A stretch of DNA of 64,000 nucleotides from Hymenobacter arizonensis. Lineage in GTDB: Bacteria > Bacteroidota > Bacteroidia > Cytophagales > Hymenobacteraceae. The stretch covers positions 434,001 through 498,000 of the forward strand of contig NZ_FOXS01000004.1 in NCBI RefSeq assembly GCF_900115775.1, in the 5' to 3' direction. Positions 36,001-43,371 of the stretch are shown here, piece by piece. The notes below the pieces were generated by a model, which did not search any database, had not been told where the DNA came from, and saw only the letters and a list, made by a program, of their open reading frames with translations. Position 1 is the first letter of the stretch; each line of letters begins with the position of its first letter. The position numbers and the translations under genes are program-made.

Positions 36001-36292
36001 TGCCTTCGCGGTTCACGTCTTTGTAGCCGACGAAGGTGACGCGGACGGAGTAAGGACCGCCCACGCGCATGTTTTGAATGTTGAAGCGGCCGTCGGAGTT
36101 GGTCGGGGCCACGTACTGCGTGTTGGTGGGAGTATGTACAGCGATGACGGTGGCCCCGGGCAGGCCCTCTCCTTTGCTATCGGAAATCACCCCGCTCATG
36201 GCCGCCGTGGTTGTACCCTGGCTCCAGCCTAGGTGGGCGGTGAAGAGCATCAACGCCACCAAAAAAAAGTAGCGTAAACGTAAATTGTTCAT
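33017..36292 (-). CDS. Oar-like TonB-dependent outer-membrane receptor, copy 2
   Basis: A 1091-residue outer-membrane receptor. The ATG at 36292 is chosen because it opens a signal peptide (MNNLRLRYFFLVALMLFTAH, cleaved after GWSQ); a longer upstream frame is rejected. Domain order matches copy 1: CarboxypepD_reg-like domain (about 28-115), plug (PISLDAIQEFQV, VRQGRFSGGGINAVTRSGTN), then a barrel ending YLF. The first about 150 residues differ from copy 1 by only a few substitutions while the barrels have diverged, so they should bind different cargo. It is followed 33 bases later by a DUF4397 lipoprotein gene. Confidence 0.88.
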   Translation of the reverse strand: MNNLRLRYFFLVALMLFTAHLGWSQGTTTAAMSGVISDSKGEGLPGATVIAVHTPTNTQYVAPTNSDGRFNIQNMRVGGPYSVRVTFVGYKDVNREGINLALGQNFRFDQKLSDATTELAEVTVSGRRDPVMNAGRTGASTTVQREQIERLPTISRSFQDFTRLTPQANGNSLSGRNGRFNNIQIDGASNNDLFGLGNSGTPGGQAGTQPISLDAIQEFQVVIAPYDVRQGRFSGGGINAVTRSGTNEFSGSAFVFGRNQNTAGKSPTPDPATGQRTKLAEFSDYQTGFRLGGPVIKDKLFFFVNGEITRRTAPLLFRPANVVDGANETGSNIVSFVNTTQLQEISNILRTRYGYDAGSFGEINAETRSNKAFARLDWNISQDHQLTLRHNFVDASDDNINRSQTNFRFGNNGYRFVSKTNSTVMELKSRFGNRYANNLLLGYSRIRDARAINGALFPSVTINFGANTVVAGSERSSTQNRLDQDIIEITNNFNVFAGKHVLTFGTNNEIFRFDNLFVNDAAGRYDFPDLATFRNGVGIPNSNNINNYRYRQNYALPGGKPTANFGAAQFGVYAQDEYNLTDNLRLTAGVRLDVPFYFNKPSYNKLVDSTFAISNEQGPSYDVRTDRLPKSRVQVSPRLGFNWDARGDQSLQLRGGVGIFTGRPAYVWISNQYGGTGVDFAGYDRTGSGAPRLATVVPDSISRLDARASKGSIAVTDREFRNPQLLRTNLAVDYRLPLGIVATVEGIYSKTFNDVLPQDINLKNATGTLPGDGRPVFPAGNAPAPAPANSPNRFRNTRDFNNVILLTNTSQGYQYSVTGELKKTFDGGLFASAAYNYGQSRDLYSGTSSVAVSTWEFNPHVSGPNNLPLSYSNFDLRHRVLGSFSYRKAYAKNFATTISAFYNGQSGTPFSYTYFGTDINNDGGNPSGSSNDLIYIPRSQDEILLVTDNVNDRRTQAQIWNELNSFIENDAYLSKNRGKYAARNAPRTPWQHRVDMRLMQDIFMTVGSKTHTLQLTLDVTNVGNFLNNDWGRDYFVANQNFGLLRFQGLEGTGGRPTFSYGTGTSATPTEAYQVSQLSSRWQAQFGARYLF

Positions 36293-36336
36293 ACAAAAAA
36301 GGTTAGTGGAAATTGTGAGCGTGATGGAAAACGAGT

Positions 36337-36344
36337 CAAAGGTA
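36337..36344 (-). promoter_or_regulatory. Probable -7 promoter box of receptor copy 2
   Basis: TACCTTTG on the minus strand, 45 bases before the start codon, the same octamer and spacing as for copy 1. A third TACCTTTG lies further up at 36419-36426, inside the gap after the NlpC/P60 gene, and could mark a second start. Confidence 0.6.
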
Positions 36345-36437
36345 AGGCGGTGGGGAGGAGCCGACATTACGGCTATTTTACTATTTAACTTATTCGGCAC
36401 ACTAAACCGTTTATGCCGCAAAGGTACTAGGCTAATC

Positions 36438-37073
36438 TCATAATTGAGGCCGGACAGCACGAATAAAACGACTTAAGTAATAGTCAGATTCTAAGCTGTT
36501 TTCTACTACTCCCAAGGAGGTTGAGGCGTGAATAAAGTCCACTCCCTCATCATCAACCACGGTTACCAGGCCCACATGGGTAATGGTGCGGCTCCCGGGC
36601 GAGGCCCCAAAAAAAACCAAATCGCCGGGGCGCAACTCTGTGGTCCGTACGGGAATACCCCACACGGCCTGTTCGTTGGATGAGCGGGGGATGCTAACGC
36701 CGGCTTCGCCGAACGACAGCTGCAGCAGGCCCGAGCAGTCGAGGCCCAGGCGCGTAGTGCCGCCGTAGAGGTAGGGAGTGCCTTGGTAGGAGCGGGCCGT
36801 CTCAATCACGGAGGCCAGGGTGCCGGTGGCGTTGCCCGTGCGCAAGGGGCGCTTGGTAACAACCTTTGTTCGAGCGCCGCTGCTAGTGGTGCCGATGGTT
36901 TTAGATTTGCCCGTGGGGCGGCTACTGGAGTAGCGGCCGGTCTTCTTCAGGCGTACCATTTCGCGAGCCGAGCGGTACTGGCCGTCGCGGTAGTTTAGTT
37001 TGCGGTTGCAGCCGGCTAGCACGAGCAAAGTCAGCAGCAGCACCGGTAGTATCTTCGTTGTCACCCTCCCCAT
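36438..37073 (-). CDS. NlpC/P60 (C40) peptidase lipoprotein
   Basis: A 211-residue cell-wall hydrolase. The ATG at 37073 (MGRVTTKILPVLLL) is preferred over a TTG three codons upstream; the signal peptide ends in the lipobox LVLAGC. After a basic linker of about 65 residues the catalytic domain carries Cys in LGLDCSGLLQLSF, His in TITHVGLVT, and a third polar residue in DFIHAS. The substrate would be the gamma-D-Glu-diamino acid link of peptidoglycan peptides. It is single-gene; a -7 box TATATTTG lies 7 bases upstream of the ATG, so the mRNA leader is nearly absent. Confidence 0.9.
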   Translation of the reverse strand: MGRVTTKILPVLLLTLLVLAGCNRKLNYRDGQYRSAREMVRLKKTGRYSSSRPTGKSKTIGTTSSGARTKVVTKRPLRTGNATGTLASVIETARSYQGTPYLYGGTTRLGLDCSGLLQLSFGEAGVSIPRSSNEQAVWGIPVRTTELRPGDLVFFGASPGSRTITHVGLVTVVDDEGVDFIHASTSLGVVENSLESDYYLSRFIRAVRPQL

Positions 37074-37079
37074 TGGCCG

Positions 37080-37087
37080 CAAATATA
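37080..37087 (-). promoter_or_regulatory. Probable -7 promoter box of the NlpC/P60 gene
   Basis: TATATTTG on the minus strand fits TAnnTTTG and lies only 7 bases upstream of the ATG at 37073. A transcript from here would start at or very near the start codon. Confidence 0.5.
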
Positions 37088-37117
37088 GTTTGTGCGGCTT
37101 GTTCAGTTTAACCGCCG

Positions 37118-38527
37118 ATGAATTTCAACGCCCTCACCCCCGAATTAATTGTCGCGTTTGAGGCCATTGTAGGCCCGTCGCACGTCATTACCGCCCAGCG
37201 GGCCGAAGCCGATGTGTATGCCGATTATGGCCGCGACCACACCGAAGACCTGCACTACGCCCCCGACGTGGTACTGCGCCCGGCCGATGCCGACGAAATT
37301 AGCCAAATCATGCGTCTGTGCCACGAGCACCGCATTCCGGTTACGCCCCGCGGCGCTGGCACGGGCCTGAGCGGTGGGGCTCTGCCTGTGCACAACGGGG
37401 TGCTGCTGAGCACCGAGCGGCTGAATAAAATCGTGCAGATTGACGAGCGCAACCTGCAGGCTACCGTTGAGCCGGGCGTGGTGAACGAGGCATTTCAGAA
37501 CGCTGTAAAAGAAGTCGGACTTTTTTATCCACCCGACCCCGCCAGCAAGGGCAGTTGCTTCCTGGGCGGCAACCTAGCCCACAGCAGTGGCGGCCCCAAA
37601 GCGGTGAAATATGGCACCACCCGCGACTACGTCCTCAACCTTCAAGTGGTATTGCCCACCGGCGAAATCATTTGGACCGCGGCCAACACCCTCAAAAACT
37701 CCACTGGCTACAACCTGACCCAACTGATGGTGGGCTCGGAGGGCACGTTGGGCATCATCACCAAAGTTGTTTTCCGGCTGCTGCCCTTTCCCCAGCAAAA
37801 TATTCTAATGCTGGTGCCCTTCCGCAAGGAAGAGCAGGCAGCGGAGGCTGTCTCGGCTGTTTTTCGGGCCGGCATCATCCCCTCCGGTATGGAGTTTATG
37901 GAGCGCGAGGCCATTGCTTGGTCTTCCGACTACCTCAATATTCCGCTTGCGCTGCCCGATGATATCACGGCCCACTTGCTCATTGAGCTCGACGGCCAAG
38001 ACCTGGAGCAGCTCTATAAAGAAGCTGAGCAAGTCTACGGTGTGCTGGAGAAGTACGATGTGGGCGAAATTCTGCTGGCCGACAATGCCACGCAAAAGGA
38101 TGAGCTCTGGAAAATCCGCCGCAACATCGGCAATTCAGTCCGCTACAACTCCGTGTATAAGGAAGAAGACACCGTGGTACCCCGAGCCGAATTGCCCAAA
38201 CTGCTGAAAGGAGTAAAAGAAATCGGTGCTCGTTACGGCTTCAAGAGCGTGTGCTACGGCCATGCCGGCGACGGCAACCTCCACGTTAATATCATCCGCG
38301 GCGACATCGACGACGAAACCTGGAACGTGGGCCTGCGCAAACCCATCTCCGAGATATTTGAGCTGTGCGTGAAGCTGGGCGGCACCATTTCGGGCGAGCA
38401 CGGCATCGGTCTGGTGCAGAAAGGATATATCGGCATTGCCCTAGCCGAGACAAACCTAAATCTGATGCGCGGTATCAAAAGCGTATTTGACCCGCATGGT
38501 ATTCTGAACCCGGGGAAGATATTTTAA
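37118..38527 (+). CDS. FAD-binding oxidase, glycolate oxidase GlcD / D-lactate dehydrogenase type
   Basis: A 469-residue flavoprotein oxidising a 2-hydroxy acid. The PCMH-type FAD domain fills residues about 20-220, with PRGAGTGLSGGALP (about 78-91), LQATVEPGVV, and NLAHSSGGPKAVKYGTTRD. The C-terminal FAD-oxidase domain has the metal-binding block YGHAGDGNLHVNII and the SGEHGIG signature. GlcD and D-lactate dehydrogenases share these features, so the substrate (glycolate, D-lactate or 2-hydroxyglutarate) is not resolved. GlcE/GlcF partners are absent nearby, which favours a single-subunit enzyme. A terminator follows at 38580. Confidence 0.85.
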   Translation: MNFNALTPELIVAFEAIVGPSHVITAQRAEADVYADYGRDHTEDLHYAPDVVLRPADADEISQIMRLCHEHRIPVTPRGAGTGLSGGALPVHNGVLLSTERLNKIVQIDERNLQATVEPGVVNEAFQNAVKEVGLFYPPDPASKGSCFLGGNLAHSSGGPKAVKYGTTRDYVLNLQVVLPTGEIIWTAANTLKNSTGYNLTQLMVGSEGTLGIITKVVFRLLPFPQQNILMLVPFRKEEQAAEAVSAVFRAGIIPSGMEFMEREAIAWSSDYLNIPLALPDDITAHLLIELDGQDLEQLYKEAEQVYGVLEKYDVGEILLADNATQKDELWKIRRNIGNSVRYNSVYKEEDTVVPRAELPKLLKGVKEIGARYGFKSVCYGHAGDGNLHVNIIRGDIDDETWNVGLRKPISEIFELCVKLGGTISGEHGIGLVQKGYIGIALAETNLNLMRGIKSVFDPHGILNPGKIF

Positions 38528-38579
38528 CTCCTCTCGTTGTTGACTGACAAGCGCGTTGCCTGACGAATCACTTATAAGT

Positions 38580-38616
38580 AAGAAAGCCCCACTGCCAATA
38601 GCAGTGGGGCTTTCTT
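38580..38616. terminator. Terminator between glcD-like gene and amidase
   Basis: Perfect 16-base arms AAGAAAGCCCCACTGC and GCAGTGGGGCTTTCTT with a five-base loop, in the gap between two convergent genes, 53 bases after the oxidase stop codon. A- and T-rich flanks allow use in both directions. Confidence 0.88.
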
Positions 38617-38730
38617 ATAAATAGTTGAATTTACCCTTGCGCTATAGCCCTGCTTTGGAATCGCTCATCAGGCGAACGGTGGTCGTGTCTGGTAGAGGAG
38701 GAGTTGCAAATCAAGCAGCTGTAGTGTCAT

Positions 38731-40380
38731 CTATGCCACCACTGTCGGCAGCATCTTAGGCACCACCCGTTTTTTGCTAGCCTGCTCATACGCGTAACCA
38801 AGTGCCAGCAGCTGTCCCTCCTGATAAGCTGGACCTACGAATGATATTCCCACGGGCAACCCCAATACTGCTCCCATGGGCACTGTGAGGTGCGGGTAGC
38901 CAGCCATGGCGGCTGGTGACGAAAAGCTTACTCCCGTCGAGTAGTCGCCATTTACCCAATCGATGCACCAGGCCGGACCGTTGGTGATGCCGACAATGGC
39001 CGCGAGCTGGTTGTCACGAAATAGCTCATCCAGCGCTTTGCGCGATTCCGATACTGATTTCTGCACAGCCGCCTTGTATTTGGCACTGCCCAGCCCGTCG
39101 GTTTTTTCCGCATCAATCAATATCTCCTGCCCGAAGAAGGGCATCGTTTCGGCAGCGTGGGCATTATTGAAAGCAATAACATCAGCCAAGTTGCGCACTT
39201 TAGCTCCCGCGGTGGCGAGGTATTTATTCACTCCATCCTTAAACTCATACAGCAGCACGTCGAATTCCGCGTCGCCCAGTGGGTTGGTCTTTTTCCCCAA
39301 ATCAACTTCCACAATAGTGGCGCCTTTGGCTTTAAGTACCGCAATAGCTTCCTTAAACAACGCGGCCACGGCAGGCGGGCCATTCAAATGCGCTTTCTCA
39401 ACCCCGAGGCGCTGGCCCGCTAAGGCGTCTGTTTTCAGGAAGGTGGTATAATCGGCGGGAATAGGACCAGGGTTTGGGAGCTTGGCTGGGTCAGCGGGGT
39501 CGGGACCGGCCAGGGCGCCCAGCAAAATAGCGGCGTCGCGCACGGTACGAGCCATGGGGCCGGCCGTGTCCTGCGTGCTTGAAATAGGAATGATGCCACT
39601 CCGGCTCAGCAGGCCCACGGTAGGCTTGAGGCCCACCAGCGAGCTGCACGACGAAGGCGAGACCACCGAGCCGTCGGTTTCGGTGCCAATGGCGATGGCG
39701 CACAGGTTGGTGGCCACCGCTACTCCCGAGCCGGAGCTTGAGCCGCTCGTGGAGCGGTCGAGGGCGTAGGAGTTGCGGCTTTGGCGGCCCCGGCTGCTCC
39801 AGCCGCTCACCGAGCGCGTGGAGCGGAAGTTGGCCCACTCGCTCAGGTTCGTTTTGCCCAGCAGCACTGCCCCGGCCGCGCGCAGCTTCTGCACAATGAA
39901 GGCGTCTTGCTTGGCTTTGTGCCCGGCTAGCGCCAGGCTCCCGGCTGTGGTCTGCATCTGGTCGCTGCTGTCGATGTTATCTTTAATCAGCACCGGAATG
40001 CCGTGCAGGGGGCCGCGCAGCTTGCCCGCTTTGCGTTCCTGGTCCAGCTTATCGGCAATGGCCAGGGCATCGGGGTTAGTCTCGACAATGGCACGTAGCA
40101 TGGGCCCTTCTTCGTTAAGGGACTTGATGCGCTCCAGATACTTTTCGCAAAGGCTGCGGGCGGTTTCAGTTCCCTTGGCCATACGGTCCTGCAAATCGGC
40201 CACAGTAGCTTCGTGCAAGGCAAAGGAATCACCATCGGTAGCATTGCCCGCCGACGCTGTGCTTCCGGAAGTGTCGTTAGACACCTTCTTATCGGTGGTC
40301 GATTGACATGCTACCGCTGGCAGCAAGGCGGCGGTAAGGGCGGCACGGGTGCCGTGATTTAAAAAAAGTCGACGGTCCAT
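38731..40380 (-). CDS. Exported amidase (amidase signature family)
   Basis: A 549-residue amidase. The start MDRRLFLNHGTRAALTA has a twin-arginine-like RRLFL motif followed by a hydrophobic stretch ending in a possible lipobox AVAC, so it is likely Tat-exported and perhaps lipid-anchored. The catalytic Ser-cisSer-Lys triad is visible: Lys in PVLIKDNID, Ser in the GSSSGSGVAVATNLCAIAIG signature, and Ser in GTETDGSVVSPSS. It hydrolyses an amide of unknown identity in the periplasm. It has no operon partner. The long extended N-terminal linker (about residues 28-50) is rich in Thr, Ser and Asp. Confidence 0.88.
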   Translation of the reverse strand: MDRRLFLNHGTRAALTAALLPAVACQSTTDKKVSNDTSGSTASAGNATDGDSFALHEATVADLQDRMAKGTETARSLCEKYLERIKSLNEEGPMLRAIVETNPDALAIADKLDQERKAGKLRGPLHGIPVLIKDNIDSSDQMQTTAGSLALAGHKAKQDAFIVQKLRAAGAVLLGKTNLSEWANFRSTRSVSGWSSRGRQSRNSYALDRSTSGSSSGSGVAVATNLCAIAIGTETDGSVVSPSSCSSLVGLKPTVGLLSRSGIIPISSTQDTAGPMARTVRDAAILLGALAGPDPADPAKLPNPGPIPADYTTFLKTDALAGQRLGVEKAHLNGPPAVAALFKEAIAVLKAKGATIVEVDLGKKTNPLGDAEFDVLLYEFKDGVNKYLATAGAKVRNLADVIAFNNAHAAETMPFFGQEILIDAEKTDGLGSAKYKAAVQKSVSESRKALDELFRDNQLAAIVGITNGPAWCIDWVNGDYSTGVSFSSPAAMAGYPHLTVPMGAVLGLPVGISFVGPAYQEGQLLALGYAYEQASKKRVVPKMLPTVVA

Positions 40381-40582
40381 AATTATTGCAAGCCCGCAAA
40401 GTCGGGTGGGAGGGAGGCGCTTGGTTTCGCTGACAATGATACTGCGGAAGAAAAGCCCCTTATTGTTTGAGCTGGAATTATGATAGACTCAAAGAAACGG
40501 AGCCAAGGCGAAAGCAGGCGCGTTGGTTGAAGAATCAAATGCACTTCCCTATGCAGGTCTTGTACCCTCAGCCTTTATAAGC

Positions 40583-40616
40583 AGCAAAGCCAGCCCTGAG
40601 CAGGGCTGGCTTTGCT
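40583..40616. terminator. Terminator near the acyl-CoA-binding protein gene
   Basis: Perfect 16-base arms AGCAAAGCCAGCCCTG and CAGGGCTGGCTTTGCT with a two-base loop. It lies 29 bases after the ACBP stop codon on the minus strand. Confidence 0.85.
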
Positions 40617-40644
40617 ATTGAAACAACAGATGTGGGAGGGCCGC

Positions 40645-41142
40645 TTACTTCGACTGTTCGCCTTTGAGCATGTCTTCGCCGCCATAAGGTGCTCCGGCCG
40701 TGATGTCGCCCTGCAGGCCGCCTTCGGTGCTTTGGCCGGGGCCATGGTCGGGTTGGCGGGACGTAGTAGTGTTTTCCGAGCGGCTATCGGCTGCTCCGCT
40801 GGCAGTGTTATTGGCCTCGTAAATGGGCAGCTTCTGCGCCGGGGTTTCTTCCGCGCCATCCTCGGCAATGGCCGCGGCCTTGGCCACGTACCGCTGCTTG
40901 GCTTCCTCCTCAGATAGGCCTTTGAATTGGTTCCACGATTCCCACTGAGCCTGCGAGAGACCGGTGGGGCCGTCGGGGTGGTCGGCGGCATTGGGGTCCA
41001 CTTCGTCGGGGTTCATATTGACGTCGCCTTCGGTAGCCTGTTTAAATAGGCCATAGAACTCGGTCATATGCTCGGCAGCGGCAGCAGGTGGCAGGTTGTT
41101 TACCCGGTCGGCAGCGGCTTTAAATTGTTCGTCAATGTTCAT
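40645..41142 (-). CDS. Acyl-CoA-binding protein with acidic/low-complexity tail
   Basis: A 165-residue protein. The start at 41142 (MNIDEQFKAAADRVNNL) is the natural ACBP start; an upstream in-frame start is rejected. Residues 2-90 fit the four-helix ACBP fold: FYGLFKQATEGDVN, then a PDEVDPNAADHPDGPTG loop, and AQWESWNQFKGLSEEEAKQRYV, with the YxxxKQA-like and WxxWxxxKG-like positions conserved. ACBPs bind and buffer long-chain acyl-CoA esters in the cytoplasm. The tail of about 70 residues is Gly/Ser/Thr/Asp-rich, with no motif. It is monocistronic; its terminator is at 40583. Confidence 0.85.
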   Translation of the reverse strand: MNIDEQFKAAADRVNNLPPAAAAEHMTEFYGLFKQATEGDVNMNPDEVDPNAADHPDGPTGLSQAQWESWNQFKGLSEEEAKQRYVAKAAAIAEDGAEETPAQKLPIYEANNTASGAADSRSENTTTSRQPDHGPGQSTEGGLQGDITAGAPYGGEDMLKGEQSK

Positions 41143-41317
41143 GGAGTGGGAAGGATAGAGAGTGAGTTGAGTAAGAAAGCAATGGCCGAGCTTATTCAAG
41201 CCAAGAATGGGCCGGCCGCGTCAGAGCAAAATCCATAAATGCGGCGATTTTAACGGCATTAACCGCCAAATATGCTGCTATCAATACCGCGAGAGTAGCC
41301 TTTAGGTTGCGGGGTCG

Positions 41318-41325
41318 TACTTTTG
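41318..41325 (+). promoter_or_regulatory. Probable -7 promoter box of asnB
   Basis: TACTTTTG fits TAnnTTTG and ends 9 bases before the asnB ATG at 41335, so the mRNA would be almost leaderless. No convincing -33 TTG is seen at the usual distance. Confidence 0.5.
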
Positions 41326-41334
41326 CGAGCTACT

Positions 41335-43239
41335 ATGTGCGGAATAACTGGAGTATTTGCCTTTTCGGAAACAGGTCGTCAGTCCCTGAACAACCTGCAA
41401 GCGTCTACCGACGCCATCATTCGCCGTGGTCCCGACTCCGAGGGCCACTTCGTATACGACCAGTGCGGGCTGGGCTTTCGGCGGCTGGCCATTCTTGACC
41501 TTTCGGCCGATGGCAACCAGCCCATGTCGGACGCGGCGGGGCGCTACACCATCGTATTCAATGGAGAAATATTCAACTTCCGCGAGTTGCGCGAGAAGCT
41601 CGTAAAGCGTGGCTGTAAGTTCCAGTCTCAGACCGATACGGAGGTTATTCTTCAGCTCTACATCACTGAAGGCCGGGGATTCATTAAAAAGCTGAACGGC
41701 TTTTTCGGTCTGGCTATCTATGACAAGGAAGAAAACTCCCTTTTCATTGCCCGCGACCGTTTCGGTGTGAAGCCGCTGCTCATTTACCGCGACGAAGACC
41801 AGTTGTTTTTCGCCTCAGAAATGAAGTCGATGATGGCCCTGGGCGTGCCCCGCAAGCTCGACTTCGTAGCCCTGAGCCAGTACCTGCAGCTAAACTACAT
41901 CCCTGGTCCCGCCAGCATTTTCAAGGGTGTAAAGAAGCTGCTGCCCGGCCACTACCTCTTTATTAAGGATAATAAGGTGGTGCGCAAGGCGTGGTATAAA
42001 ATTCCTTACGACCCCAAAAAGGTTGCAAAAAACAAGCTTAGCTACGAAGAGCAGCAGAAAAAGCTGGTTGAGCTGATGGACGGCGCCGTGCAGCGCCGCC
42101 TCGTAGCCGACGTGCCGCTGGGAGCTTTCCTGAGCGGCGGCATCGACTCCAGCGTTATCACAGCCCTGGCTGCCCGGCACACGCCCCACCTCAACACGTT
42201 CAGCATCGGCTTCAAAGACGAGCCGTTCTTCGACGAAACCAAGTATGCCAACCTGGTGGCAGCCCGCCACAAGACCAACCACACGGTCTTCTCGCTGACC
42301 AACAACGACCTCTACGAGCACATTCACGACATGCTCTCGTATTTGGATGAGCCCTTCGCCGACTCCTCGGCCCTGGCGGTGTACATCCTCAGCCAGCGCA
42401 CCCGCCAAAAAGTTACGGTGGCGCTGAGCGGCGACGGGGCCGACGAAATGTTCGGCGGCTACAACAAGCACATGGGCGAGTTCAAGGTCCGGCAGGGCGG
42501 CTTCAAAGCCGAAGCCGTGACAGGACTCGGCTTCCTGTGGGACGTGCTGCCCAAGTCACGTAATTCCTTCATCGGCAACCGGGTGCGACAGCTCCAGCGC
42601 TTTTCGCGCGGCATGCAAGCCGGCGTGAAAGACCGGTATTGGGATTGGGCCTCTTTTGCTTCGTCCGACGAGTCCCGCAGCCTGCTCAGCGCGGCCAGCC
42701 GCCGCAAAGTGGGCAAGAAAGCTGCCATCAAGCGCCGTAAAGACATTCTGGAGCACCTGCACGCCGATGGCGACCTCAACGAGGTGCTGCTCACCGACAT
42801 GAAACTGGTGCTGCCCTACGACATGCTCACCAAGGTGGACCTGATGAGCATGGCCAACTCCCTGGAAGTGCGCACGCCATTCCTTGACTACAAGGTGGTG
42901 AATTTCGCCTTCTCCCTGCCCGTGAGCAGCAAAGTTGACGCCACCATGAAGAAGCGCATCGTGCAGGACGCCTTCCGCTCCGAACTCCCCGTTGAACTCT
43001 ACGACCGCCCCAAGCACGGTTTCGAAGTGCCCCTGCTGAAGTGGATGCGTGGCGAGTTGCGTTCTCTAATCGAAGAAGACCTCCTGCGCGACGACTTCAT
43101 CGAAAGCCAAGGCATCTTCGATGTAGCGGCCATCCGGGCGTTGAAAACTCAACTCTTCTCGCGTAATCCCGGCGATGTACACGCGCGCATCTGGGGGCTT
43201 ATTGTGTTCCAAACCTGGTGGAAACAATACATGGTATAA
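41335..43239 (+). CDS. asnB: Asparagine synthetase (glutamine-hydrolysing)
   Basis: A 634-residue enzyme. The ATG at 41335 is chosen because Met removal exposes the catalytic Cys2 (MCGITGVFAF). Residues 2-200 form the class II glutaminase domain: RRGPDSEGHF, LGFRRLAILDLS, VFNGEIFNFRELR and IARDRFGVKPL. Residues about 235-600 form the synthetase domain with the ATP pyrophosphatase loop LSGGIDSSVITAL, SYLDEPFADSSALAVY, and VALSGDGADEMFGGY. Here the gene leads a sugar-nucleotide region (UDP-glucose dehydrogenase follows), so it may be an amidotransferase used in surface polysaccharide synthesis and not a housekeeping AsnB. Confidence 0.92.
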   Translation: MCGITGVFAFSETGRQSLNNLQASTDAIIRRGPDSEGHFVYDQCGLGFRRLAILDLSADGNQPMSDAAGRYTIVFNGEIFNFRELREKLVKRGCKFQSQTDTEVILQLYITEGRGFIKKLNGFFGLAIYDKEENSLFIARDRFGVKPLLIYRDEDQLFFASEMKSMMALGVPRKLDFVALSQYLQLNYIPGPASIFKGVKKLLPGHYLFIKDNKVVRKAWYKIPYDPKKVAKNKLSYEEQQKKLVELMDGAVQRRLVADVPLGAFLSGGIDSSVITALAARHTPHLNTFSIGFKDEPFFDETKYANLVAARHKTNHTVFSLTNNDLYEHIHDMLSYLDEPFADSSALAVYILSQRTRQKVTVALSGDGADEMFGGYNKHMGEFKVRQGGFKAEAVTGLGFLWDVLPKSRNSFIGNRVRQLQRFSRGMQAGVKDRYWDWASFASSDESRSLLSAASRRKVGKKAAIKRRKDILEHLHADGDLNEVLLTDMKLVLPYDMLTKVDLMSMANSLEVRTPFLDYKVVNFAFSLPVSSKVDATMKKRIVQDAFRSELPVELYDRPKHGFEVPLLKWMRGELRSLIEEDLLRDDFIESQGIFDVAAIRALKTQLFSRNPGDVHARIWGLIVFQTWWKQYMV

Positions 43240-43325
43240 ATGAACTAACTAATTATAGTGATTTATTTTAAACCTAAAGTATAGATATGTCCGTAAGGGC
43301 TTCGGCAGGTTGAGTCGCTAACCAC

Positions 43326-43333
43326 TAAATTTG
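43326..43333 (+). promoter_or_regulatory. Probable -7 promoter box of the UDP-glucose dehydrogenase gene
   Basis: TAAATTTG fits TAnnTTTG and lies 38 bases before the ATG at 43372. It is in the 132-base gap between asnB and this gene, so the two need not share one mRNA. A -33 element is not evident. Confidence 0.5.
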
Positions 43334-43371
43334 CTCCATATAAACTGTAACCCCTACGTCGTAGGCATCTT

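Noticed and set aside
37118..38527. GlcD-like oxidase as part of the glyoxylate end of the purine pathway
   Set aside because: It is about 18 kb away with unrelated genes between, so no link is supported by the sequence.
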